A stretch of 51,197 nucleotides of DNA from JACZYA01 sp965247455 (GCA_965247455.1 CBDFHE010000011.1:1-51197); one strand, 5' to 3'; positions 24,976 through 34,188 are shown, counted from the first letter of the stretch. The notes: generated from the letters alone by a model not told the origin. Translations and numbers: made by a program.

Positions 24976-25381
24976 GCCCGACGGCTAGCGAACCAGGAGA
25001 GACTGTGAAGCTAGCGCTCGCAAGTCATGTAGGGGGGATAGGTGTTAGCAGCGAGGCAGGTGGGAGGTCCGGAACACACCAAGGAGGTCAGCGGAACTGC
25101 CAAAACGAGCCGGGATTCCCCCCAATCGCGGGTATAGCGATGTGAGCTGTACTCGTTCAGAATGATCCGTGACACTCAAGAGGGCCCGTGGCGCAATCCT
25201 GGGCCTTTCTGGAGCGATTCTTTTTCTTCAGCCGGAGGGCTCTTTCTTCTCGCCTAACCGCCTGTCTTGCTTTCTGATAGCAGTAGCCGCCCAACCTCCC
25301 TCTCTTTCAAGGGTTTCTAGGATGTCGGAACGACCTCTCTTTCCGGAAAGTGTCACTAATCTACTGGACGAGTACAACGCC

Positions 25382-25411
25382 TTGCTGGGGCGCAGGGCGC
25401 AGGTGTATACT
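25382..25411 (+). promoter_or_regulatory. candidate promoter of the yacL-ispDF operon
   Basis: TTGCTG (25382-25387) and TATACT (25406-25411, 5/6 to consensus) are 18 nt apart, about 230 nt before the first gene of the operon. Confidence 0.35.
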
Positions 25412-25641
25412 GCGCGGGCGTCATCATAGCAACCACAAAAGGGATGATGGGCGCGCCCTCTCCCGTCGGGGGAGGAGCCTGAGGGGAGGAGAGTCTTATC
25501 CGAGAGGCACACGAGTCTTCGCGCCGCGAGCGCGGGTCGCACTCAACGCAGAGCCGTTTTTCCAACCCGGGGCGGGTGGGAGTTCCACCGCGTCCGTCCT
25601 CGCCGGTGAGTGCGCCGGGCGGGCCTGAACGCTGGGGGTGG

Positions 25642-26757
25642 ATGGACCTGACCATCCTGCGGATGAGTTTCATCCTCCTGACGGCGGCGGCCACATACCA
25701 CTTTCGTCCCTTCCATCTCCCCCCGCTCTACGCGGCCCTGTTTGGAGTGTTGCTGGGGTTGGTGGGGGTGCTGTTTGAGATGCGCCTGCGCCGCTCTAGC
25801 CTCAAGCGGCTGATCGGAGCAGTGGTGGGTTCGCTGGCCGGCATTCTGTGCGCCTATCTGATTGCGCTGGTCTTGAGCGGAACCAGCATCGAACCCCGCA
25901 CCCAGTCCTTTCTGCAGGTGGCGCTGCTGTTGATTCTGACCTATCTGGGGATGGTCATCGGCGCCAAGAAGGGCGACCTGCTGAACCTGCAAGCCATGGG
26001 TGGGCTCTTTGGGGCCGAGCGCGGCGCGCCCCGCGACATCAAAGTCCTCGACACCAGCGTGATCATTGACGGCCGCATCGCCGATATCTGCGAGGCCGGC
26101 TTCCTGGACGGCACCCTGCTGGCGCCCCAGTTTATGCTGCGGGAGCTGCAGCAGATCGCCGACAGCGCCGATTCGCTCAAGCGCAACCGCGGCCGGCGCG
26201 GGCTCGACATCCTGCAACGCATCCAGAAGATGCCGCACGTGGATACGCAGATCGTGGAGGACGACTTTCCCCACGTCCCCGACGTGGACATGAAGCTGAT
26301 CGAGTTGGCCAAGCGCTACCAGGCCAAGATTGTCACCAATGACTTCAACCTCAACAAGGTGGCGCAACTGCAAAAGGTGCAGGTGCTGAACATCAACCAA
26401 CTGGCCAATGCGCTCAAGCCCATCGTCTTGCCGGGCGAGGCCATGCGGGTCTTTATCCTCAAGGAGGGCAAGGAGCACAGCCAGGGCGTCGCCTACCTGG
26501 ACGACGGCACCATGGTGGTGGTGGATAACGCCCGGCGGATGATCTCGCGCACCATCAACATCACCGTGACCAGCGTGCTGCAAACCACCGCCGGGAAGAT
26601 GATCTTTGGCCGCTACGATGCCGAGAGCGGCGGCTCCGAGCGCGAGCGCGGTCGCTATTCCAATCAGTCCATGGCGGCCAACGGTCCCACCCGGCAGCAG
26701 GGAGGGGGCCGGCCGGGCCAGCAGCGGCAGCAGGGGCGCTACCGCAGCGCGGACTGA
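25642..26757 (+). CDS. yacL: PIN/TRAM-domain membrane protein (YacL family)
   Basis: 371 residues from the ATG at 25642. Four N-terminal transmembrane helices (to about residue 110) are followed by a PIN nuclease domain beginning KVLDTSVIIDGRIADI, with acidic residues in DTS and VTNDFNLN, and a TRAM domain (VFILKEGKEHSQGVAYLDDGTMVVVDNA). The tail is rich in Arg, Gln and Gly. YacL homologues regularly precede ispD and ispF, as here. The RNA target is unknown. Confidence 0.9.
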   Translation: MDLTILRMSFILLTAAATYHFRPFHLPPLYAALFGVLLGLVGVLFEMRLRRSSLKRLIGAVVGSLAGILCAYLIALVLSGTSIEPRTQSFLQVALLLILTYLGMVIGAKKGDLLNLQAMGGLFGAERGAPRDIKVLDTSVIIDGRIADICEAGFLDGTLLAPQFMLRELQQIADSADSLKRNRGRRGLDILQRIQKMPHVDTQIVEDDFPHVPDVDMKLIELAKRYQAKIVTNDFNLNKVAQLQKVQVLNINQLANALKPIVLPGEAMRVFILKEGKEHSQGVAYLDDGTMVVVDNARRMISRTINITVTSVLQTTAGKMIFGRYDAESGGSERERGRYSNQSMAANGPTRQQGGGRPGQQRQQGRYRSAD

Positions 26758-26809
26758 AAGGCCATCGGTAGGAACAGCACGCCAAAATTCCTGGTTTTCC
26801 CGCAATACG

Positions 26810-27541
26810 ATGATGAAGGTTGTAGCCATCGTTCCCGCCGCCGGGTTGGGCGTTCGGATGGCGGGCGGCCGCTCGGCGCAGGGGACGGCTCCGCCCAAGC
26901 AGTTGCTGGAGCTGGAGGGTGTGCCGATTTTGTTTTGGACGCTGCGGAAGCTGGCCGCCGTGCGCCGCATCGGGCAGTTGATTGTGGCCGTGCGCGGAGG
27001 CGATCGGGGGGCGGTGGAATCCCGGCTGGCCGGGGAAGACTACCGCAAGCGCGTGAGCTTGGTGGAGGGAGGCGAGTCGCGGCAGGAATCGGTGGCGAAG
27101 GCACTGGGCGAGGCCCCGCCCGCCACCGAGCTGGTGCTGGTGCACGACGCCGTACGGCCCTTCGCGGAGCCGGCCCTGATCGAGAAGGTCATTGAGACGG
27201 CGGCGGAAACCGGCGCCACCATTCCGGGTCTGCCCGCCGGCGACACGGTCAAGCAGGTGGAGCCCGCCGGCGCGCACCACGGCTCCCGCATCGTCACCAC
27301 CATTCCGCGCGAACGGGTGGTGCTGGCGCAGACGCCGCAGGTGTTTCGTGCCGATTGGCTGCGGGAGGCCTTCGAGCGCGCCACCGCCGACGGCTTCCGC
27401 GGCTCGGATGAAGCGGTGCTGGTGGAACGGCTCGGCCACACCGTAACCGTCGTGATGGGATCGGACCGCAACATCAAAATCACCAAGCCCAGCGACCTGG
27501 AGCTGGCCCGCTTCCTCCTCGCGCAGGAGGCAGGCAGGTAG
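26810..27541 (+). CDS. ispD: 2-C-methyl-D-erythritol 4-phosphate cytidylyltransferase
   Basis: 243 residues (tandem ATG codons at 26810 and 26813). The CTP-binding loop PAAGLGVRM...PPKQLLEL, GGESRQESV, the HDAVRPF motif and QTPQVFR identify IspD, the third step of the non-mevalonate isoprenoid pathway. It ends 2 nt before ispF. A longer upstream open frame overlapping yacL is not needed. Confidence 0.95.
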   Translation: MMKVVAIVPAAGLGVRMAGGRSAQGTAPPKQLLELEGVPILFWTLRKLAAVRRIGQLIVAVRGGDRGAVESRLAGEDYRKRVSLVEGGESRQESVAKALGEAPPATELVLVHDAVRPFAEPALIEKVIETAAETGATIPGLPAGDTVKQVEPAGAHHGSRIVTTIPRERVVLAQTPQVFRADWLREAFERATADGFRGSDEAVLVERLGHTVTVVMGSDRNIKITKPSDLELARFLLAQEAGR

Positions 27542-27543
27542 GA

Positions 27544-28020
27544 ATGCGCGTTGGGATTGGCTACGACTATCATCGCCTGGTGGCGGGGCGGAAACTGGTG
27601 CTGGGCGGGGTGGAAATTCCTTTCGGCAAAGGGCTGGCGGGGCACTCGGACGGCGATGTGCTGACGCACGCCATCTGCGATGCGCTGCTGGGCGCCGCCG
27701 GGCTGGGCGACATCGGCCAGCATTTTCCCGACAGCGACCCGCAATGGAAGGGCGCCGACAGCATGCAGTTCCTTGCCCGCGTGGTAGAGTTGTTAGAGGA
27801 AAAGGGGCTGCGGGTGGCGCAGGTGGACTGCATTGTGCTGGCGCAGGAACCCAAGCTCGCGCCGCACTTCGCGCAGATGCGGGAGCGGCTGGCGAAGACG
27901 CTTGGTAGTGAGCAGGCGCAGGTGAACGTCAAGGCCAAGACCACCGAGGGCCTGGAGGCCATCGGGCGGGGCGAGGCCATGGCGGCGCAGGCGGTGGCGC
28001 TGCTGGAGTCGATTTCTTAG
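27544..28020 (+). CDS. ispF: 2-C-methyl-D-erythritol 2,4-cyclodiphosphate synthase
   Basis: 158 residues, full length. GYDYHRL (Asp8/His10 metal ligands), GHSDGDVLTHAICDALLGA, GDIGQHFPDSDPQWKGADS, NVKAKTTEGLEAIGRGEAMAAQA are the IspF motifs. It makes the cyclodiphosphate intermediate in isoprenoid synthesis. AGGAGGCAGG, within the end of ispD, provides the ribosome-binding site. Confidence 0.96.
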   Translation: MRVGIGYDYHRLVAGRKLVLGGVEIPFGKGLAGHSDGDVLTHAICDALLGAAGLGDIGQHFPDSDPQWKGADSMQFLARVVELLEEKGLRVAQVDCIVLAQEPKLAPHFAQMRERLAKTLGSEQAQVNVKAKTTEGLEAIGRGEAMAAQAVALLESIS

Positions 28021-28054
28021 GTTCAGTGGTTCATTATCAAGGGAGGAGCCTCGT

Positions 28055-28225
28055 ATGCGGCAGAAAGGGTTCGTAGCTCGCAGGAAGCACCAGAAGCGGC
28101 GCAAGCGCGCCAAGCAAAAAGTGAAGCTCTACGAGAAGCAGGAGTTGAAGTTCAGCGAGCTGCCGCGGCTGGCGAGGAAGCTCGCGGCGCGGAAGCGGCG
28201 GCAAGCGGCGCGCACTTCTGCCTGA
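28055..28225 (+). CDS. 56-residue strongly basic protein
   Basis: GGGAGGAG lies 6 nt before the ATG, an excellent start. About 40 percent of the residues are Lys or Arg (RRKHQKRRKRAKQKVKLYEK, then LARKLAARKRRQAAR), with a small non-basic centre ELKFSELPRL. Composition and position inside a translation/isoprenoid operon suggest a ribosome- or RNA-associated protein. It is not recognisable as bS21, bL34 or bTHX. It was too short or too biased for usual gene callers. Confidence 0.65.
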   Translation: MRQKGFVARRKHQKRRKRAKQKVKLYEKQELKFSELPRLARKLAARKRRQAARTSA

Positions 28226-28689
28226 AGTGTCGGGGGCGGCGAAGCTAGCTGTCTTAGCGTGATCGTCATTCTTCAATGAGTCGGTGTGAAAACAAGCGGT
28301 TTTCGTCCGCCCGCCCCCTAAGCGGGGTTCGCCTCGCGCTTTTCAGCGAGGAACAAAGTGTATCAAGCGAAACAAGCGCTGTTCAGTCCACGGGCTTCCC
28401 ACGCCTACGCCTTACAGGCTTCGGCGGGGCAGGCTGCCCGTGGGACCCAGCGGCGGAAGCCTGCCTGCGGCAAGCAGGCCGCTGGGCTAAACTTGGTAGA
28501 GCCTGGTAGCGGCGATGAAAGGCACAGCTGTCGTCGCCGGTTTGTCTGGCAAACAGCCGACGAAGAATGCGGGCTTCGCTCGAACGCATTGTTCGCCGCT
28601 ACCATCCCCCTGAAACCACGTATTGATTTGGCGTGGGTTGCGGCCCGTACGGGACTCTGGCGAACACCACTTTTTTGCACCGACTCTTG
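28226..28689. repeat. repeat-rich gap inside the operon
   Basis: It contains a CCTGCCTGCGG palindrome near 28465, TTCGGCGGGGCAGG-type sequence, and a TAGCGGCGATGAAAGG / CGACGAAGAATGC inverted unit near 28505-28575. It separates the basic protein from the GluRS-like gene and may have replaced that gene's original 5' part. Confidence 0.5.
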
Positions 28690-29709
28690 ATGCTCATGCC
28701 AGTCGAGGGCCAGTTTTCTCTACAGGAAAGCGCGCTGACGGTGGAGTGGGCGCGGGCGCAGGTGTTCGCGTGGCTGGCGGTGCGCACGGGGTTGGGGCGT
28801 TCGGCGCCGGCGGCTCCCAGCAACGAAGAGAAAGAAGAATTGCGGTGGCTGGGGTTGGACGGGGAGGGCGAAGGCAAGCAGGGCGAGGCGCCACCGTGGG
28901 TTTGCACCCCGCCGCCCATCGAGGAGACTCCATCCTCGGCGTGGGGCGAGTGGAGCGGGCGGACCCGGGTGGCGGAGTTGCGCGAGTTGGGCGTGCTGCC
29001 GGAGGCGCTGCTGAATTTTCTCGCGCTGCAAGGCTGGCCGGTGCCGGTGGAAGAGGAGGTGCTCTCGCGCGAGCAGTTGCTCGGGCACTTGCCCCGCCAT
29101 CGGCGGGGTTGGCCCCCGCAGGACACACCGCCGCAGGCGGTCACGTTTGATTTTGAGCAGCTCCGCCGCGTCAACCACGCCTGGGTCGAGCGCGCCCACC
29201 CCGAACGGCTGCTGGAACTCTCGCTGCCCTATTTCCGCCGGGCGGGCTGGTTGTCGGAGGGAGAGTTGGCGCCGCCGGTGCGCGCCTGGCTGGCGGAGGT
29301 GGTGCGGGCGGTGCAGCCCGGCCTGGATTTCCTTTCGCTGCTGCCGGCGCGCACGCGGCTGGTGTTCGACTATCAACCGGAGCACTATCTGCGCGTGCCG
29401 GAGAGCCGCCAGGTGATGGAAAGTGAAGGGGCGCGGGAAGTGCTGCGCGCCTTCGGGCAGCACGCGCTGGCCGAAAGCTGGCTGACGGTGGAGCGGTTCC
29501 ACGAAATTCTGGAGGAGTTGAAGCGCGAAACGCCCTGGCGGGGCGGGCAACTCCTGCGGCCCGTCCGGGTGGCGTTGACCGGCTTGCCCTTCGGGCCCAG
29601 TCTGGACGACCTGATTCCCATCTTCGAGCGCGGGCACGAACTCGACTTGCCGGTAGATGTCAAGAGTTGCCGGCAGCGCGTGTTGGAGTTCTGTTCGGTG
29701 TTTGTGTAG
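28690..29709 (+). CDS. GluRS-like protein lacking the catalytic domain
   Basis: 339 residues if started at the ATG at 28690; no good ribosome-binding site. From about residue 90 the sequence follows glutamyl-tRNA synthetase after the KMSKS loop: GRTRVAELRELGVLPEALLN, NFLALQGW, FDFEQLRRVNHAW and the C-terminal anticodon-binding end VRVALTGLPFGPSLDDLIPI. Neither the HIGH motif nor KMSKS is present. Residues 49-57 (EELRWLGLD) resemble the segment just after the HIGH-containing region, so an internal loss of the catalytic core is likely. A CCCCGCC/GGCGGGG palindrome is carried in the coding sequence (29092-29108). The locus corresponds to gltX in yacL-ispD-ispF-gltX gene orders. It could be a decaying gene or a repurposed tRNA-binding protein. 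Confidence 0.7.
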   Translation: MLMPVEGQFSLQESALTVEWARAQVFAWLAVRTGLGRSAPAAPSNEEKEELRWLGLDGEGEGKQGEAPPWVCTPPPIEETPSSAWGEWSGRTRVAELRELGVLPEALLNFLALQGWPVPVEEEVLSREQLLGHLPRHRRGWPPQDTPPQAVTFDFEQLRRVNHAWVERAHPERLLELSLPYFRRAGWLSEGELAPPVRAWLAEVVRAVQPGLDFLSLLPARTRLVFDYQPEHYLRVPESRQVMESEGAREVLRAFGQHALAESWLTVERFHEILEELKRETPWRGGQLLRPVRVALTGLPFGPSLDDLIPIFERGHELDLPVDVKSCRQRVLEFCSVFV

Positions 29710-29720
29710 TGCGGTGACGG

Positions 29721-30476
29721 GTGGCGGTTCTCTACGGCATCCACGGGATTGAGCAGGCGCTGGCGGTTCACCGCGAGGGTTCACCGCGAGCGGCCCGGCG
29801 CCCGCTGGAGCGGCTGCTGGTGGCGCGCGGGCGCGGTGGGCGCGAGGTGCAGCAGTTGGTGGAGGCGGCGCGGGCGGCGCGGGTGCCGGTGCGCTTCGTG
29901 CAGCGCAGCGAGCTTGATCGTTTGACCGGCACGCGCGCTCATCAGGGTGTGGCGGCGGTGGCGGGCGCGAAGCGTTACCTGGATTTGGAGGAACTCCTGG
30001 GTGCCGCCAAGTCGCCGGCGCTGTTTGTGCTCTTGGACGGCGTGGAAGACCCGCGCAACCTGGGAGCGATCCTGCGCACGGCGGTCTGCGCCGGGGCCGA
30101 CGGAGTGATTCTGCCCCAGCGGCGGGCGGCGGGCGTGACGCCGGCGGCGGAAAAAGCGGCGGCGGGCGCAACCGAGCACATCAGCGTAGCGCGGGTGGTG
30201 AACCTGGGCCGGGCGATGGAGCAGCTCAAGCAGACGGGCTGCTGGCTGGTGGGACTGGATGCCGACGGCGAGCGCGCTTTTACCGAGGTGGATTTGACGG
30301 TGTCGGTTGGTCTGGTGCTGGGCGGGGAAGGGAAAGGCTTGCACCAGCAGGTGCGCAAGCGCTGCGACTTTGTGGCAAAGATTCCGACGGTGGGGCCGGT
30401 GGGGTCATTGAATGTGTCGGTGGCGGCGGGGGTGGCGCTCTACGAAGTGCTGCGCCAGCGGCGGAGCAAGAAATAG
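29721..30476 (+). CDS. rlmB: TrmH/RlmB-family rRNA 2'-O-methyltransferase
   Basis: 251 residues, GTG start 11 nt after the previous stop. The N-terminal substrate-binding domain (VLYGIHGIEQAL...TGTRAHQGVAAVAG) is followed by the knotted SPOUT domain with motif 1 DPRNLGAILRTA, motif 2 LVLGGEGKGL and motif 3 IPTVGPVGSLNVSVAAGVALYE. It most probably methylates G2251 of 23S rRNA. The position after yacL-ispDF and the GluRS relative matches known synteny. Confidence 0.9.
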   Translation: MAVLYGIHGIEQALAVHREGSPRAARRPLERLLVARGRGGREVQQLVEAARAARVPVRFVQRSELDRLTGTRAHQGVAAVAGAKRYLDLEELLGAAKSPALFVLLDGVEDPRNLGAILRTAVCAGADGVILPQRRAAGVTPAAEKAAAGATEHISVARVVNLGRAMEQLKQTGCWLVGLDADGERAFTEVDLTVSVGLVLGGEGKGLHQQVRKRCDFVAKIPTVGPVGSLNVSVAAGVALYEVLRQRRSKK

Positions 30477-30789
30477 ACTTCAGGGGCTAAAGCCTCTGTT
30501 CATTGTTTGGCGGAGATGTCGTGCCTAAAGGCACGACCCACAAGGCGATCAAGCCAGTAGTCAAGACTGTTCGACTCACCGCAGAGGCGCAGAGACCGCA
30601 GAGGAAACTGCGCCATTGTTGCGGGTGCCCCCTTGCGGGGATAAACCCTGCCTGCGGCAGGCAGGTCCGCACCTCTTCCAATCTGTCTTTTCTTGACTGT
30701 GACCGGGACGGGTGCAGCAAGAAACCGGCAGGGGCGAAACCTTGCCCTACCTACCTTCTAGCTTCTTGCTTCAGGCCTCCAGCTTCTAG
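30477..30789. repeat. repeat-bearing gap before IS copy 3
   Basis: It contains a CCTGCCTGCGG palindrome (near 30648) followed by an inverted, truncated family-B unit (GGTCCGCACCTCTTCC, 30663-30678). No gene is seen. Confidence 0.5.
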
Positions 30790-32459
30790 CCGGGATTTCC
30801 GTTTTGCCTGCCCCTGATGGCACGTTTATACACCCGATCGCCGCCGATCGCACAAAAACTTCGATCGTCGCACAATCGCTCAGCTTCAAAGGCCTTCATC
30901 TGAGCCCGCGCCGACGTGCGACCGACTGGAACCCCTGCTTTTCGGGCATTTCTCAGACACCGCTCCACACGTGTGCCCCGTGTCATCGCCGGGCGGGCTT
31001 CGTTGCACTTCAGGCCGCGCGTCAGCCTGCCGGCACGGGTAGCGCCCAGATCCTCCGCAGCATGTCGCCGAACAGCCGCCGCGTGAGATGCCCTTCCGCC
31101 AGCAGAAGCCAGTAGTACCGCGCATGCTTCACCAGCCGGCCCCCAGTTTTCACCAGTCGCTGCTGGAGACTCGTGAGCGACCAGCGCTTGACCCGCAGCG
31201 GAAGGACCAGTCTGCGCCACAAGTTGCCCAGATTGTAGGCCAGGACGCTCAGTTGCAGGCGCACCTCGTTCGCCCGGAAACGATGGCACGACAGCCGCGT
31301 CCAGTGGGTGGCCTGCTTGCCTTCCTTGATCCATTGCTCCGCCGTACCGCGCTTGTTGTAAAACCGCACGACCGAGCGGCTCGGGAGGGCCATGTTGGTC
31401 ACGATGAAGCCGACGCGAGGGAACAGCTCACCTTGGTGGTGCTCCACCTTGGCGACGATCCGTCTGGGCGTGGTCCAGCTCTTGGCCTGATAGCGGAAAC
31501 TCTGGTAGCGCACCAAGGGCTTGCAGCTCGGCCGTCCCGGCGGACGAAAGAGGATGTCTTCGATTTCCAGCTCCAAGCTCTTGTTCGCCGGCATGCGAAT
31601 GGCATAGTCCACGTCGCGCTGCTCGAGCGCGTCGTAGATCTCGGGCTTCGCGAACGCGGCGTCTGCGCGGAACGCTACGCGCTTGCCCTCCACCTGCTGC
31701 CGGTCAATCTCCGGTACGAGCAGGTCGTCCCAGTCGTCGGCGCTATGCACGTTGCCTGGCCGCAGCGTGGCGGCGAGGCAGTCCCCATGCTCGGTGAACA
31801 GAAACAGCGGGTGGTAGCAGACGGACTCGAAGTGCCCGTTATAGGCGCTCCCTTCCTGCGCCCCATGCACCGGGCTCTCGCTCGAGTCCATGTCGAGCAC
31901 GATCCGGTCGGCGCGCGTCGCCATCTCGGCCTGTGCAAGCACCTCCCGGTTCACGGCCCTCAACCCGACGAGATTCTCCTCGTGGGTCAGCAGCTCTGTC
32001 TCGAACCAATGCAGCGTCGATGTCAGCGCCGCACCCCGGTCCCAGCGCTTTGGCGACCCGATGAGACGAAATGTTGGGTCTGCCGACACGCGCCCCGCGT
32101 CGTTGAGATCTTCGTAGCCCGCGAGGCGACTGTAGACCGACTGCCGCAGGAGATCCACCACGCTGAACTGGGTGTTCATCCCCTGTCGGGAATCGCTCAG
32201 GTGCTCGGCGATGAGTGTCTCCAGCCCCAGACGTTCATCCAACTCGCGCACCAGAATGAGGCCAGCGTCAGAAGTGACGCGCGATCCCTGGAACGCAACT
32301 TTCAAGAAGCCGTTGAACGCGAACTGGAATGGCTCGTGTTGTAATTCACCCACCGGGTGTCACCCTCCGTAGTGTGGTTCCTTACGTCGGAGCCCCAAAA
32401 CTCAAGGCGCAGCGACTGGTCCTGGCGATACGGTACCACAGCCAAATCGGAAATCCGGG
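30790..32459 (-). mobile_element. IS1380-family insertion sequence, copy 3
   Basis: 1670 bp with complete terminal repeats and a perfect 5-bp target duplication TCTAG (30785-30789 and 32460-32464). The right-hand duplication includes the stop codon of the CLC gene. Two substitutions distinguish it from copy 2 (near 31885 and 32298). Confidence 0.95.
31022..32353 (-). CDS. IS1380-family transposase (copy 3)
   Basis: 443 residues, intact; same protein as copies 1 and 2, with the catalytic Asp, Asp and Glu in LDMDSSE, FRADAAF and KRGTAEQWIKEGK. Confidence 0.93.
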   Translation of the reverse strand: MGELQHEPFQFAFNGFLKVAFQGSRVTSDAGLILVRELDERLGLETLIAEHLSDSRQGMNTQFSVVDLLRQSVYSRLAGYEDLNDAGRVSADPTFRLIGSPKRWDRGAALTSTLHWFETELLTHEENLVGLRAVNREVLAQAEMATRADRIVLDMDSSESPVHGAQEGSAYNGHFESVCYHPLFLFTEHGDCLAATLRPGNVHSADDWDDLLVPEIDRQQVEGKRVAFRADAAFAKPEIYDALEQRDVDYAIRMPANKSLELEIEDILFRPPGRPSCKPLVRYQSFRYQAKSWTTPRRIVAKVEHHQGELFPRVGFIVTNMALPSRSVVRFYNKRGTAEQWIKEGKQATHWTRLSCHRFRANEVRLQLSVLAYNLGNLWRRLVLPLRVKRWSLTSLQQRLVKTGGRLVKHARYYWLLLAEGHLTRRLFGDMLRRIWALPVPAG

Positions 32460-32460
32460 T

Positions 32461-34188
32461 CTAGAGGCGGCGGGTGTAGTGGAAGGCCTTGAGGACGTCC
32501 TCCAGGGTGATGACACCCTCCAGGCGGCGGACGTCGCTGCGGCTCACCACCGGCAGCAGCCCCGGGGTTTGGCTCAGGCGTTCCAATGCTACTTCCAGCG
32601 GTTGGTCGGGATGGACGTGGGCCCAACCGTCGCGAGCCACCAGCGCAGCCAACGGCTGCTCGGCGTCACTCTCCGCCCAGGCCTTTTCCAGCGTCTCGCG
32701 CGTGACCAGCCCGGCCAGACGTTCTCCCTCCCGCACCGGGAAGCACTCCCCCGGCCACTGTTCCACCAGATTCCAGGCGGCGGCAACGGTGCTGTCGTGC
32801 GGAAGGCTTTTGATTTCGCGGTTCATCATTTCTCCCACCCGCCAGCGGCCCACCATTACGCGGTGCTCCGGCGCCGGCAGATGGATGCCATCCTGGTGCA
32901 GCAGGGCGTGATAGACGGGCGCGCGCTGGTAGCGGCGAGAGATGGCGAAGCTGATCATGTTGGCGATCATCAGCGGCACCACAATTTCGTAGTCCTGGGT
33001 GAGCTCGAAGATCATGAAGACCGAAGTCATGGGCGCGCGGATGATGCCGGCAAACAGCGTTCCCATCCCCACCAGGGCGTAGGCGCCGGGGTCGCCGGTG
33101 GGGCTGGCGAACCAGCCGAAGTTCTGCACCAGGGTGCCGGTGGCGCCGCCCAGCATGGCGCCGATGAACAGGCTGGGCGCGAAGATGCCCCCGGCATTGC
33201 CGGAAGCGTAGGAGACAATGGTAGCCACCGCCTTCACCGCGCCCAGGAGGATGAGCGTCCCCAACAGCAGCCGGCCGTTCAAGGCCCCGTCCACGTACTC
33301 GTAGCCCACTCCCATGACCTCGGGCACGAACACCAGGATCACGCCCAGCGCCAACCCGCCCATCGCGGGCTGGAAGTAGATGGTCCGGCGCGGAAGCCGT
33401 TGGAAGAACGCACGCGCCCACAGCAGCCCTTTGCAGAACAGCACCGAGACAGCTCCGCCCACCAGTCCCAGCACGGCGTAGGCCAGCAGCTCGGCCGGGT
33501 GCACCAGAGCATAGTCGGGCACCTGGAAAAGCGGCTCGTTCCCCAGGATGGAGCGCGACACCACCACCGCGGAAACCGAAGCCAGCACGGTGGAGCCGAT
33601 GACGCGGGCGTTCATATCGCCGACGATTTCCTCCAGGGCAAAGAGCACCGCCGCAATGGGCGTATTGAAAGCGGCTGAGAGCGCCGCCGCCGCTCCCACC
33701 GGTACCAGGTTTTTTACGCTGGTGGGGGAGAGCCGCAGCCAGCGCCCCATCAACGAGGCCAGGCCGGCGCCGATTTGCACCGACGGGCCTTCGCGTCCCA
33801 TGGAGTGCCCCGCGCCGATGCAGAGCACTCCGGTGAGGAACTTGCCCATCGTCGTCCGGGCCCGGATGACGCCTTCGTGAAGATGGAAAGCCGCTTCGGT
33901 CTGGGGGACGCCGCTGCCGCGCGCTTGCTGGAAGTAGCGCGCCAGCAGGAAGCCCGCTACCAGGCTCACCAGTGTCGGCACCAGGATGAGCCGGGCGGTG
34001 GAGGGTTCCAGGCCGAAGAGTTGCAAGTTGAGGCTGTTGATGGCCAGGTGGAACAGAACGGCGGAGAGGCCGGCGACCAGGCCGATGATAATCGTCAGGG
34101 CAAGGAAAATCTGGTGTTCGCGCAGCCGCAGCCGTTTGAGCAGTCGCGGCAGCCACGCATCCCAGGTTTGGTTGGTCTCCTCCGGCAT
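32461..34188 (-). CDS. CLC-family chloride channel/transporter with CBS domains
   Basis: 575 residues. Selectivity-filter motifs are present: GSGVP (91-95), GREGP with the gating Glu133 (131-135), and GNAGGIFAPSLFIGAMLG. Two C-terminal CBS domains follow (MNREIKSLPHDSTVAAAWN...; HVHPDQPLEVALERLSQTPG...EGVITLEDVL), which usually sense adenine nucleotides. The TAG stop lies within the 5-bp target duplication of IS copy 3; the coding region is unbroken. It is an inner-membrane protein moving Cl- (or F-). Confidence 0.93.
   Translation of the reverse strand: MPEETNQTWDAWLPRLLKRLRLREHQIFLALTIIIGLVAGLSAVLFHLAINSLNLQLFGLEPSTARLILVPTLVSLVAGFLLARYFQQARGSGVPQTEAAFHLHEGVIRARTTMGKFLTGVLCIGAGHSMGREGPSVQIGAGLASLMGRWLRLSPTSVKNLVPVGAAAALSAAFNTPIAAVLFALEEIVGDMNARVIGSTVLASVSAVVVSRSILGNEPLFQVPDYALVHPAELLAYAVLGLVGGAVSVLFCKGLLWARAFFQRLPRRTIYFQPAMGGLALGVILVFVPEVMGVGYEYVDGALNGRLLLGTLILLGAVKAVATIVSYASGNAGGIFAPSLFIGAMLGGATGTLVQNFGWFASPTGDPGAYALVGMGTLFAGIIRAPMTSVFMIFELTQDYEIVVPLMIANMISFAISRRYQRAPVYHALLHQDGIHLPAPEHRVMVGRWRVGEMMNREIKSLPHDSTVAAAWNLVEQWPGECFPVREGERLAGLVTRETLEKAWAESDAEQPLAALVARDGWAHVHPDQPLEVALERLSQTPGLLPVVSRSDVRRLEGVITLEDVLKAFHYTRRL

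Larger units (their letters stand above)
24793..25641. other. long intergenic stretch with a gene remnant
   Basis: This stretch holds the short minus-strand remnant at 24850-24975 and a candidate promoter near 25382-25411. The rest shows no gene with a ribosome-binding site or recognisable product, and no REP palindromes. Confidence 0.4.
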
